Shown in pieces: positions 45,528 through 53,723 of a stretch of 64,000 bases of DNA. Position 1 is the first letter of the stretch; every line of letters starts with the position of its first letter. The notes beneath the pieces are model-generated. The model had not been told where the DNA came from. It did not search any database and saw nothing but the letters and a program-made list of their open reading frames with translations. The DNA is taken from NCBI RefSeq assembly GCF_040760005.1, contig NZ_CP099760.1, positions 3,467,501 to 3,531,500 on the forward strand, in the 5' to 3' direction. This stretch comes from Pseudomonas sp. stari2 (GTDB lineage Bacteria; Pseudomonadota; Gammaproteobacteria; Pseudomonadales; Pseudomonadaceae). The translations under genes were made by a program, and so were the position numbers.

Positions 45528-47024
45528 ATGACAACCCAACAACTCTTCCTCGGCATCGACTGCGGCACCCAAGGCACCAAAGCCATCATCCTCGACGCCA
45601 CCAGCGGTCAGGTCCTAGGCCAGGGCGCCGCGGCCCACACGATGATCAGCGGCGCCAACGGCCGTCGCGAACAGGACACCGCACAATGGCTGGAGGCCTT
45701 CGCCCTTGCCACCCGGCGTGCATTGCTGGCGGCAAATGTCGACGGCCAGTCAATCCTCGGCATCGGTGTTTCCGGCCAGCAACACGGTCTGGTACTGCTC
45801 GATGACCAAGGCCAGGTCCTGCGCCCGGCCAAGCTCTGGTGCGACACCGAAACCACGGCAGAGAATGACCGTCTGCTGACTTACCTGGGTGGTGAAAAAG
45901 GCTCGCTGGAACGCCTCGGGGTGGTTATCGCGCCGGGCTACACCGTGTCCAAGCTGTTGTGGACCAAGGAACAGCATCCCGCCGTCTTCTCACGGATCGC
46001 GAAAATCCTGCTGCCCCACGACTACCTGAATTTCTGGCTCACCGGCCGTAGCTGCAGCGAATACGGCGACGCATCCGGCACAGGTTATTTCAACGTGCGC
46101 ACCCGCCAATGGGACTTGCAGTTGCTGCGCGACATCGACGCCAGCGGCCGTCTGCAAGCGGCGCTGCCGGAGTTGATCGACGCCCATCAAGCGGTCGGCA
46201 CGATACTGCCGGCGATTGCTGAACAGCTCGGCATCAACCCTAACGCGCAGGTATCCAGCGGCGGCGGCGACAACATGATGGGCGCCATCGGCACCGGCAA
46301 TATTCAACCCGGCGCGATCACCATGAGCCTCGGTTCTTCAGGCACGGTGTACGCCTACGCTGAGGTGCCGAAGGTCAGCCCGGACGCTTCAGTGGCGACC
46401 TTCTGCTCGTCCAGCGGCGGCTGGCTGCCGTTGATCTGCACCATGAACCTGACCAACGCCACGGGCGCGATCCGCGAGTTGTTCGACCTCGATCTCGACG
46501 CTTTCAACGCCTTGGTAGCCCAGGCGCCGATCGGCGCCGAGGGTGTGAGCATGTTGCCCTTCCTCAACGGCGAGCGCGTGCCTCCCCTGCCCCACGCCAC
46601 CGGCAGTCTGCATGGTCTGACGATCGATAACCTGACCCGGGCCAATCTGTGCCGCGCCGCCGTCGAGGGCACCACCTTCGGCTTGCGATTCGGACTGGAT
46701 CTGTTGCGCCAGAATGGTTTACAAAGCCGCAGCATTTGCCTGATCGGCGGCGGCTCGAAAAGTGCGGTGTGGCGGCAGATCGTCGCCGACATCATGAACA
46801 CCCCGGTGATCTGCACCGAGCAAAGCGAAGCCGCTGCGCTGGGCGCGGCGATTCAGGCGGCGTGGTGCAAGTCTTGGTCGAACGGCCACGAAGACACCCT
46901 GACCGACCTGTGCCAGCGCTGCGTGAAGCTCGACCTGAACAGTGAAACCCTGCCGATTGCCGCGAATGTCGCAGCCTTCCAGCAGGCCTATGAACGCTAT
47001 CGACTGCATGTCGCAACCTTATAA
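45528..47024 (+). CDS. mtlY: Xylulokinase MtlY
   Basis: A 498-residue FGGY-family kinase that phosphorylates D-xylulose made from arabitol. N-terminal GIDCGTQGTKAIILD is the phosphate-1 loop. GVSGQQHGLV carries the substrate-binding region, and near the C-terminus are AAVEGTTFGLRFG and LIGGGSKSAVWRQIVAD. The ATG at 45528 has GGCAGAGG upstream and lies 14 bases after the mtlD stop. Confidence 0.94.
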   Translation: MTTQQLFLGIDCGTQGTKAIILDATSGQVLGQGAAAHTMISGANGRREQDTAQWLEAFALATRRALLAANVDGQSILGIGVSGQQHGLVLLDDQGQVLRPAKLWCDTETTAENDRLLTYLGGEKGSLERLGVVIAPGYTVSKLLWTKEQHPAVFSRIAKILLPHDYLNFWLTGRSCSEYGDASGTGYFNVRTRQWDLQLLRDIDASGRLQAALPELIDAHQAVGTILPAIAEQLGINPNAQVSSGGGDNMMGAIGTGNIQPGAITMSLGSSGTVYAYAEVPKVSPDASVATFCSSSGGWLPLICTMNLTNATGAIRELFDLDLDAFNALVAQAPIGAEGVSMLPFLNGERVPPLPHATGSLHGLTIDNLTRANLCRAAVEGTTFGLRFGLDLLRQNGLQSRSICLIGGGSKSAVWRQIVADIMNTPVICTEQSEAAALGAAIQAAWCKSWSNGHEDTLTDLCQRCVKLDLNSETLPIAANVAAFQQAYERYRLHVATL

Positions 47025-47037
47025 AGAGCAAACAACT

Positions 47038-47976
47038 ATGTACCTGGTGTGTGGCGAAGCGCTGTTCGATTTCTTCAGCGAAGACGATGCCGGCGGGCAG
47101 GCGTCGAAAGTCAATTTCAAGGCAATCGCCGGTGGCTCGCCGTTCAACGTGGCGGTGGGCTTGCGCCGACTGGGCGTGGACTCGGCGCTGTTTGCCGGGT
47201 TGTCCACCGACTACCTCGGCCGGCGCTTGCAACAAGTACTGCAGGACGAAGGTGTCCGCCCGGATTTTCTGGTGGATTTCGCCGCGCCGACCACGCTGGC
47301 CATGGTCGCAGTGGGCGCGAACGGCTCGCCGCATTACAGCTTCCGGGGCGAAGGCTGCGCTGACCGGCAGTTGAGTCCGGCGCATCTGCCGTCGCTGAAT
47401 GATGAAGTACGCGGTTTGCACTTCGGTTCCTTCTCGCTGGTGGTGCAACCGGTTGCCGATACATTACTTGCGTTGATTCAGCGCGAAAGCGGCAAACGCC
47501 TGATCAGCCTCGACCCGAACGTGCGCCTCAATCCCGAGCCGAACATCGAGTTGTGGCGCGAGCGGATTGCCACGCTGGTGCAGTTGGCGGATCTGATCAA
47601 GGTCAGCGACGAGGATTTGAGCCTGTTGTATCCCGAGCAGGATCCGCAGCGAGTGATCGAAGGCTGGCTGCAGCATCGTTGCCAGGTGGTGTTCCTGACC
47701 CGAGGCGGCGAAGGCGCGACCGTGTTCAGCCGTGCTCACGGCTCATGGTCAGTGCCGGCCTCTGCAGTGAAGATCGCCGATACCGTCGGCGCCGGCGATA
47801 CCCTCCAGGCCGCTTTGATCACATGGCTGACCGAACATGAACTGGATTCAGTGGAGGGTGTACAGCATCTGAATCGCGAGCAAATCGACGCCATGCTCAG
47901 GTTTGCCGTACAGGCGGCCGCCCTGACGTGCAGCAAGACAGGTCCGGATTTGCCTTATCGCCACCAGTTGACCTGA
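47038..47976 (+). CDS. mtlZ: Fructokinase MtlZ
   Basis: A 312-residue PfkB/ribokinase-family kinase that converts fructose from mannitol to fructose 6-phosphate. The first signature is GGSPFNVAVGLRRLGVDSAL, and the C-terminal signature with its catalytic Asp is DTVGAGDTLQAALI. AAAGAG lies upstream of the ATG at 47038, 13 bases after mtlY. It is the last gene of the mtl operon. No strong terminator follows; a lipoprotein gene begins 44 bases later. Confidence 0.94.
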   Translation: MYLVCGEALFDFFSEDDAGGQASKVNFKAIAGGSPFNVAVGLRRLGVDSALFAGLSTDYLGRRLQQVLQDEGVRPDFLVDFAAPTTLAMVAVGANGSPHYSFRGEGCADRQLSPAHLPSLNDEVRGLHFGSFSLVVQPVADTLLALIQRESGKRLISLDPNVRLNPEPNIELWRERIATLVQLADLIKVSDEDLSLLYPEQDPQRVIEGWLQHRCQVVFLTRGGEGATVFSRAHGSWSVPASAVKIADTVGAGDTLQAALITWLTEHELDSVEGVQHLNREQIDAMLRFAVQAAALTCSKTGPDLPYRHQLT

Positions 47977-48020
47977 CCGCGTAGACTGGCGCCCTTTTTT
48001 GCACGACGGGATGACGGCTT

Positions 48021-48641
48021 TTGAATTCGGGGCGCACGGTTGGACTTTTGGTATTGGCGGCATTGCTGACCGGTTGCGGAACATCGCCGCCGCGTTCGCC
48101 GGAAAACCTCTGCGAGATTTTCCGGGAAAAGAGTGATTGGTACGACGCGGCGCAAGTCACGCAAAAGCGCTGGGGCGTACCGATCCAGGTGCCGTTCGCG
48201 ATCATGTATCAGGAGTCCGGTTACCGCTACGACGCCAAGACGCCGCGCAAATACCTGTTGTGGGTGATCCCGTGGGGACGCGTCACGACCGCAGCGGGTT
48301 ATGCGCAGGCCAAGGATGAAGTCTGGGCCGACTACCAGAAAAGCACTGGCCGCCATGGCGCCGACCGTGAAGATTTCGATGACGCCATCGACTTTGTGGG
48401 CTGGTACATGGACAAGACCACGTCGATCAACGGCGTATACAAGTACGACGCCTACAACCAGTACCTCAACTACCACGAAGGCTGGGGCGGTTTCCGGCAG
48501 AAGACCTACGCCAGCAAGGCGTGGCTGCCGCCGGTGGCGCGCAAGGTGCAGAACCGCTCGGACATGTACGGCCAGCAATACGCAGCGTGCAAGGATGATT
48601 TGAATCGCGGGTTCTGGAGTCGGTTCTGGCATTGGCTCTGA
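48021..48641 (+). CDS. Lipoprotein with lytic-transglycosylase-like domain
   Basis: A 206-residue protein. A signal peptide with a lipobox (ALLTGCGT, Cys about 19) predicts an outer- or inner-membrane lipoprotein. The mature domain resembles SLT transglycosylases: the candidate catalytic Glu lies in IMYQESGYRYDAKTP, followed by AAGYAQAKDEVWADYQ and YNQYLNYHEGWGGF. The annotated start is TTG at 48021; GACGGGAT upstream is a weak ribosome site. It follows mtlZ closely but is functionally unrelated, and it ends in a strong bidirectional terminator. Confidence 0.78.
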   Translation: MNSGRTVGLLVLAALLTGCGTSPPRSPENLCEIFREKSDWYDAAQVTQKRWGVPIQVPFAIMYQESGYRYDAKTPRKYLLWVIPWGRVTTAAGYAQAKDEVWADYQKSTGRHGADREDFDDAIDFVGWYMDKTTSINGVYKYDAYNQYLNYHEGWGGFRQKTYASKAWLPPVARKVQNRSDMYGQQYAACKDDLNRGFWSRFWHWL

Positions 48642-48650
48642 TCGCAGATC

Positions 48651-48690
48651 AAAAAAAACCATCACGAGTTAACTCGCGATGGTTTTTTTT
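48651..48690. terminator. Bidirectional terminator
   Basis: An ACCATC/GATGGT stem is extended, after one mismatch, by the self-complementary CGAGTTAACTCG. It is flanked by eight A and eight T. It lies between the convergent lipoprotein and OprD-porin genes. Confidence 0.93.
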
Positions 48691-48711
48691 CGACCGATGA
48701 CCTGAACGGAT

Positions 48712-50013
48712 TTACAACACCGAAAAGTTGTAACTCACAATCAACCGGGTCTCATCCACATCCCGGGCAAACTTCTCGTAGTTGGTGCGGTAGGTCGCAT
48801 TACGCAAGCGCAGGCTGACATCCTTGAACGTGCCGCTCTGGACCACGTACTTCAGTTCGCTGTCGCGTTCCCACTCTTTGCCTTCCTGATCGCTGCCCGG
48901 CACCTTGATGTGATCGCCGTTCACGTAACGGGTCAGGAAGCTCAGGCCGTTGATGCCGATCGCCTTGAAGTCATAGTCGTAACGCAACTGCCAGGAACGT
49001 TCCTGCGCGGCGGCGAAGTCGTTGACCTGCACGTAATTCACCAGGTACGGGTTACTGCCATCGAGGTATGGCATCGAATTGTCGCCGTTCATGCGCTGCC
49101 AGCCGGCGCTGAAGGTGTGGCCGCTGATGCCATAGGACAGCATGCCGCTCAAGGCGCGGTTGTCGATGGAGCCGGCTTTTGCATCGCCACTGTCGGCGCT
49201 TTTCAGCAAACGCAGATCGGCTTTCAATACGCCGTCACCCAGTGGCTGGTTGGCCAACAGACCGACGAAGTGCTGGCGATAGATGTCTTCCAGCTCGGCG
49301 TAGTGATACTGCGCGGTCAGGCGATCATTGATCTTGTAGTCGAAGCCGTACATGTCGAAGTGATCGGCGGTGACGTTGCAGGCATAGCGCTTGTTCTTGC
49401 AGTGCACGCGAATGTCTTGCGAATCGGTCGAGTCCCGGGCGGTGTACTTGTCCAGGCGTGCAGCCATGAAAGTCAGGTCCTTCACTTCCTTTGAAGTCAG
49501 CATCGCGCCGTTGAACATGGTCGGCAGCAGACGGCCGTCGTTGTACTTGAGCAGTGGTAGATCCGGCAGCAGCGCGCCATATTTCAGCACCGTATCCGAG
49601 ACTTTCACCTTGGCGGTCAGACCCATCTTCGCGTACTGGCCTTTCGAACCGCGCGGGTTGTCGCCACTGGACGGCAGCAGGCCGCTGTTGCTGCGGTCGG
49701 GGCTCGAATCGAGCTGGAAACCCGCCATGCCCAGCGCATCGATGCCGAAACCGACGGTGCCTTCGGTATAACCCGATTGCAGATTGAGAATGAAGCCCTG
49801 CGCCGACTCTTCGCGCTTGGACGCGCCCTGATCATTGGAGGTGTGCCCATCACGGAAATCACGGTTGAAGTACACCGTGCGCGATTCGATCTTCGCCGTG
49901 GTGTCTTCGAAAAAACCGCTGGCCTGAACCTGCGCGGTAAAACCGGCGCACAGCACCAAGGCTCCGAAGCCAAACGACTGGCGCGGGGTGATGAGGGGAA
50001 ATGGGGGACGCAT
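48712..50013 (-). CDS. OprD-family outer-membrane porin
   Basis: A 433-residue porin. The signal peptide ends about VQA-SG, and the mature N-terminus SGFFEDTTAKIESRTVYFNRD is typical of the OprD/OpdX family. The 18-strand barrel is reflected in alternating strands such as FSAGWQRMNGD and SWQLRYDYDF, and the C-terminus ends LIVSYNFSVL with its aromatic-rich final strand. It allows passive uptake of a small carboxylate, amino acid or sugar acid; the substrate cannot be told. The ATG at 50013 has TTGGAG upstream. It is divergent from the VgrG island. Confidence 0.9.
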   Translation of the reverse strand: MRPPFPLITPRQSFGFGALVLCAGFTAQVQASGFFEDTTAKIESRTVYFNRDFRDGHTSNDQGASKREESAQGFILNLQSGYTEGTVGFGIDALGMAGFQLDSSPDRSNSGLLPSSGDNPRGSKGQYAKMGLTAKVKVSDTVLKYGALLPDLPLLKYNDGRLLPTMFNGAMLTSKEVKDLTFMAARLDKYTARDSTDSQDIRVHCKNKRYACNVTADHFDMYGFDYKINDRLTAQYHYAELEDIYRQHFVGLLANQPLGDGVLKADLRLLKSADSGDAKAGSIDNRALSGMLSYGISGHTFSAGWQRMNGDNSMPYLDGSNPYLVNYVQVNDFAAAQERSWQLRYDYDFKAIGINGLSFLTRYVNGDHIKVPGSDQEGKEWERDSELKYVVQSGTFKDVSLRLRNATYRTNYEKFARDVDETRLIVSYNFSVL

Positions 50014-50282
50014 TGAAAACTCCAACAGAACAACGATTGCGCGGGGGCGCAAACAAACCAGAAATAGCTCCCGTCCCAGGTCGATAAAAGAACCAGGAGG
50101 CAGTGAACACGCGGGGGTGAGCGCCCATGATGGCAGATGGCTTTGACGTGCTACAGGCGACTTTAGTCTGAAGCTGACTGATTGTTCAGCCTCGCATGCG
50201 GTCTACAGGATTTTTCGATTGTGCGTTTTTGGCGAATCCCGCTACATTTGCATCTTGCTTATTCACGGATGGAATTCAAAGC

Positions 50283-52175
50283 ATGCTGGACGCTAATGCC
50301 ATTCACATCAGCTTCTCCATTGAAGGCGCCTCCGCCGATCTGCAAGTCCTCAGCTTCACCGGTCGCGAAGCCCTCAACGAACCGTTCCGTTTCGACCTCG
50401 AACTGGTCAGCGCCCGTCCCGACCTCAACCTCGAAGAACTCCTGCACAAGCCCGGCTGCCTGACCTTCGGCGCCACCGGCGAGGGCAAGATTCATGGCCT
50501 GGTGTATCGCATCGAGCAAGGCGATTCCGGCAAGACCCTGACCCGCTACAGCCTCAGCCTGGTGCCACAGCTGGCCTACCTGCGGCACAACCATGACCAG
50601 CAGATCTTCCAGCAACTGACGGTGCCGAAGATCATTGCCCAGGTCCTGGAAGAGCGCGGCATTCTGGCCGACGCCTACAGCTTCCAGCTCAGCGCCGAGT
50701 ACCCGGAACGCGACTACTGCGTGCAGTACGACGAGTCGGACCTGCATTTCATCCAGCGCCTGTGCGAAGAGGAAGGCATTCACTTCCACTTCCAGCACAG
50801 CAGCAGCGGCCACAAACTGGTGTTCGGCGATGACCAGACCGTGTTCCGCAAACTGAAACCGGTCAACTACCAGCAAGACTCCGGCATGACCGCCGACAAA
50901 CCGGTGATCAAGCGCTTCAACCTGCGCCTGGAAACCCGCACCAGCCGCGTCAGCCGCCGCGATTACGATTTCGAGAAACCGAAGATCCTGCCTGAAGGCG
51001 CGGCCAAATCCGCGTTCATGCCGGACCTGGAGGACTACGACTATCCCGGCCGTTTCACCACCCGCGAGCGCGGCAAGTTCCTTTCGACCCGGGCACTGGA
51101 GCGTCATCGCAGCGACTACAAACTCGCTGAAGGCAAAGGTGACGAACCGACCCTGACCAGCGGCCATTTCCTGACCCTGGCCGAACACCCGCGCGCCGAA
51201 TGGAACGACCTGTGGCTGCTGCTGGAGATCTTCCACGAAGGCAAGCAACCACAAGTGCTGGGCGAAAACGTCACCAGCGACGTCACCGACAGCAAGAGCG
51301 ATTTCCACCAGGGCTACCGTAACAGCTTCGTGGCCACCCCGTGGGACGCCCACTACCGCCCTGCCCTCGAACACCCGAAACCGAAAGTCCTCGGCAGCCA
51401 GACCGCCATCGTCACCGGCCCCGCCGGCGAAGAAATTCACTGCGATCAGTACGGCCGCGTGAAAGTGCAATTCCATTGGGACCGCGACGGCCAGGCCGAC
51501 GACAAGACCACCTGCTGGCTGCGCGTCGCCAGCGGTTGGGCCGGCGCAGCCTACGGCGGCATCGCCATCCCGCGTATCGGCATGGAAGTGCTGGTGACCT
51601 TCCTTGAAGGCGACCCCGACCAGCCGCTGGTCACCGGCTGCCTGTACCACAAGGAAAACGTCGTCCCCTACGACCTGCCGGCGAACAAGACCCGCAGCAC
51701 CTTCAAGACCCTGAGTTCCCCGGGCGGCAAGGGCTACAACGAGTTCCGCATCGAAGACAAAAAAGGCGTGGAGCAGATCTACATCCACGCCCAGCGCGAC
51801 TGGGACGAAAACATCGAGCACGACCAGAAGATCCGCGTCGGCAACGAACGGCATGACACGGTCGAAGCCAATGTTTTAAGTGAGTTCAAGGTCGAGGAAC
51901 ACCGCATCACTCATCTGGATCGCAAGAGCGAAATGCGCGCCAACGATCACCTGACCGTGGGCGTGACGCAGCATGTGAAGGTCGGCACCGGGCAGTTTGT
52001 CGAGGCAGGCACGGAGATTCATTACCACGCTGGCGAAAAAGTCGTGATCGAAGGCGGAATGGAACTGACGGCCAAGGCCGGGGGGAGTTTCGTCAAGGTG
52101 GATGCAGGAGGTGTGACCATCAGTGGTGCGGAGGTGAAGGCCAATACCGGGGGTGCGCCGGGTGCCGGCACCGGG
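50283..52175 (+). repeat. Long direct repeat, copy A (vgrG common region)
   Basis: Codons 1-631 of vgrG copy 1 match codons 1-631 of copy 2 (53724-55616) with only scattered differences. A short leader similarity (CTTGCTTATTCA at 50254-50265 and 53694-53705) precedes both starts. It is a substrate for homologous recombination. Confidence 0.9.
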
Positions 52176-52478
52176 ATCGCGATTCTGCCTCCCCTGATTC
52201 CAGCCGCAGCCGCCGTAGGGAGTGTCGGGCAATTGCTGGAGCGCAAGATTGTCCCCGAGAAATCCGAACATGACTTGGACTTTCTTGTCACCAGTCAGGA
52301 CACCGGGCTACCGCTCAAGAACTTTCCCTACGTTATCAGGACCACCTCCGGCAAAAGCATCGTCGGTCGCACCAATGAAGAAGGCAAGACCGCAAAGATT
52401 TCGAGCACTGAAGCGGAAATGGCAGTAATTGAAGTCTTTGATGACATTCCACCGATCAACCCGGGATGGGACGATTGA
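50283..52478 (+). CDS. vgrG: Type VI secretion spike protein VgrG (copy 1) with Ig/transthyretin-like tail
   Basis: A 731-residue VgrG. Residues 1 to about 400 form the gp27-like base (FTGREALNEPFRFDLELVS, HFIQRLCEEEGIHFHF). The gp5-like OB fold has CDQYGRVKVQFHWDR and GMEVLVTFLEGDPDQP, followed by the beta-helix to about 631. The last 100 residues differ wholly from copy 2: a Pro/Ala linker, then a small beta domain (about 660-731; DFLVTSQDTGLPLKNFPYVI) resembling transthyretin-like effector-docking extensions of other VgrGs. The ATG at 50283 follows GGA-rich sequence. The stop is one base before the effector gene, so the tail probably binds that effector. Confidence 0.94.
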   Translation: MLDANAIHISFSIEGASADLQVLSFTGREALNEPFRFDLELVSARPDLNLEELLHKPGCLTFGATGEGKIHGLVYRIEQGDSGKTLTRYSLSLVPQLAYLRHNHDQQIFQQLTVPKIIAQVLEERGILADAYSFQLSAEYPERDYCVQYDESDLHFIQRLCEEEGIHFHFQHSSSGHKLVFGDDQTVFRKLKPVNYQQDSGMTADKPVIKRFNLRLETRTSRVSRRDYDFEKPKILPEGAAKSAFMPDLEDYDYPGRFTTRERGKFLSTRALERHRSDYKLAEGKGDEPTLTSGHFLTLAEHPRAEWNDLWLLLEIFHEGKQPQVLGENVTSDVTDSKSDFHQGYRNSFVATPWDAHYRPALEHPKPKVLGSQTAIVTGPAGEEIHCDQYGRVKVQFHWDRDGQADDKTTCWLRVASGWAGAAYGGIAIPRIGMEVLVTFLEGDPDQPLVTGCLYHKENVVPYDLPANKTRSTFKTLSSPGGKGYNEFRIEDKKGVEQIYIHAQRDWDENIEHDQKIRVGNERHDTVEANVLSEFKVEEHRITHLDRKSEMRANDHLTVGVTQHVKVGTGQFVEAGTEIHYHAGEKVVIEGGMELTAKAGGSFVKVDAGGVTISGAEVKANTGGAPGAGTGIAILPPLIPAAAAVGSVGQLLERKIVPEKSEHDLDFLVTSQDTGLPLKNFPYVIRTTSGKSIVGRTNEEGKTAKISSTEAEMAVIEVFDDIPPINPGWDD

Positions 52479-52479
52479 A

Positions 52480-53043
52480 ATGGCTGGAAAAAAACCACTG
52501 ACCACCACTCAGAAACCACTCACGCCGAAAGCGGACACGGCCTCAGCAAAAGTTGCCGTGGATGACAGTAAACGCTTGAAAGAAATCCGCAAACTGGTTG
52601 AAGCCAATAACCAATCCACGATTGATACCAACACCGTAATTTGCCAGATCTACATGGAATCGCGTTTCGATCCTGAAGCCGGTCGAGGGAAGCACGCAGC
52701 CAGGGGACTCATGCAAATGCAGGAGCCTGCAGTCAAGCAAGTCTATAAATACCGTAAGAAAAAGGAACTGGGTCGTATGCCCAACCAGGCCCAGACGGAC
52801 GAGGCATTCAGTGCCGGAGCGGCTTTTTACGCGTCTCCCCTTATCTGGGACGAAGCCCAGAACATCAGAATCGGTACCGAGTACATGCAATATTGGCTGG
52901 ACATTTCGAGTTCCACCGAGGAGGCATACAAAAAGTACCGCGGTAAATCGAACGGGGTTTATTACCGCAAAATCAGTGAGTGCGCCAGAAAGCTGGACGC
53001 CAGCCCCAACTCTATGGAAGTGCTCAGGGATACATTGAAATGA
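52480..53043 (+). CDS. Putative T6SS peptidoglycan-degrading effector (SLT-like)
   Basis: A 187-residue protein with a Lys/Thr-rich N-terminal tail (1-30) and a lysozyme-like/SLT transglycosylase domain. The candidate catalytic Glu60 is in IYMESRFDP, followed by the classical ARGLMQMQEPA segment (74-84) and IGTEYMQYWL near 130. It would cleave peptidoglycan glycan strands in rival cells. There is no signal peptide, as expected for T6SS cargo. The gene begins one base after vgrG copy 1 and overlaps the immunity candidate by ATGA. Its G+C is lower than the vgrG (line 52561-52620 is 26 of 60). The exact effector family is not recognised. Confidence 0.8.
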   Translation: MAGKKPLTTTQKPLTPKADTASAKVAVDDSKRLKEIRKLVEANNQSTIDTNTVICQIYMESRFDPEAGRGKHAARGLMQMQEPAVKQVYKYRKKKELGRMPNQAQTDEAFSAGAAFYASPLIWDEAQNIRIGTEYMQYWLDISSSTEEAYKKYRGKSNGVYYRKISECARKLDASPNSMEVLRDTLK

Positions 53044-53573
53044 AAAAACTGTGGTTCCCTTTCCTCCTCGCACTTGCCTGTGATCCCGCTTTTGCAGACG
53101 CTCCAAAAGCCCTTCTGGACTGCCCCCTTTCGGACGGCTCGGTGGCCTCTCTGCTGTCCACCTCCAGCGAGGACGGGCAAAGACTTTCCGTCAAAATCGA
53201 TAACCACACCGAAACGGCTTTCACCGACATGCCCGATTCAGACTTTGTTGGTGAAGTCGCCATGGCCAAATGCACGGGTTCCGGGCTGATCTACGCCATG
53301 AACTATGGCTCTCCGTATTTGAAAGGTGCCTTTATTCGCAGGCATCCGGGCAGCAAAGTCCTGGAGCGAATCGACTTTGCCGAAAAAGCCCTCCCGGTTT
53401 TTCTGTACCTGAATGCGCAGCAGATGCGCCTGGTCATCCCCAACGATGGTTATGAGATCCCTGAAAAATTCATCGTCTACAACTACATCAGCCCAAAGGG
53501 CCAGCCGGAAGAACCCGAAGGGATGAACGCGACGCCCGACAAAAAGGGCTTTGAAGTCATCGAGCTGAAATGA
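53040..53573 (+). CDS. Putative periplasmic immunity protein
   Basis: A 177-residue protein with a signal peptide (MKKLWFPFLLALACDPAFA, cleavage near 19-20) and two mature Cys that could pair (LDCPLSD and AKCTGSG). The rest is predicted beta-rich with no known motif. Its start overlaps the lytic effector stop (ATGA). A periplasmic location is what an immunity protein against a peptidoglycan hydrolase needs. No family name is recognised; the role is inferred from context. Confidence 0.72.
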   Translation: MKKLWFPFLLALACDPAFADAPKALLDCPLSDGSVASLLSTSSEDGQRLSVKIDNHTETAFTDMPDSDFVGEVAMAKCTGSGLIYAMNYGSPYLKGAFIRRHPGSKVLERIDFAEKALPVFLYLNAQQMRLVIPNDGYEIPEKFIVYNYISPKGQPEEPEGMNATPDKKGFEVIELK

Positions 53574-53612
53574 CCGGGCAGTCGCAAAAGCCTCGTATCC
53601 ATTGGCGGAACC

Positions 53613-53649
53613 GCCCGTTCTAGGGGAAAACCCTACGCCCCTGACGGGC
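53613..53649 (+). terminator. Hairpin between immunity gene and vgrG copy 2
   Basis: GCCCGT (53613-53618) pairs with ACGGGC (53644-53649) around an inner stem TAGGG-GAAAA-CCCTA. No T tract follows. It may end the first effector unit before the second vgrG is transcribed from its own promoter. Confidence 0.5.
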
Positions 53650-53723
53650 ATTTGCGGGTTGTACGAGCCCGGCTAATCCTGCACCATCCGTCCCTTGCTT
53701 ATTCAATGGACGGAAATCAAGGC

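Noticed and set aside
50014..50282. Sigma-54-like element TGGCGAATCCCGC before vgrG copy 1
   Set aside because: Spacing between GG and GC is wrong, and the same sequence is not kept before copy 2.
50259..51854. Long open frame opposite vgrG copy 1, and its equivalent at 53703-55091 opposite copy 2
   Set aside because: Present in both copies only because the vgrG sequence is duplicated; the product has a typical antisense Val/Ala/Gly/Phe bias.
53040..53573. Lipoprotein call for the immunity candidate (LALAC at residues 10-14)
   Set aside because: The -3 and -2 positions do not fit a lipobox well, while AFA-DA gives a good signal peptidase I site.
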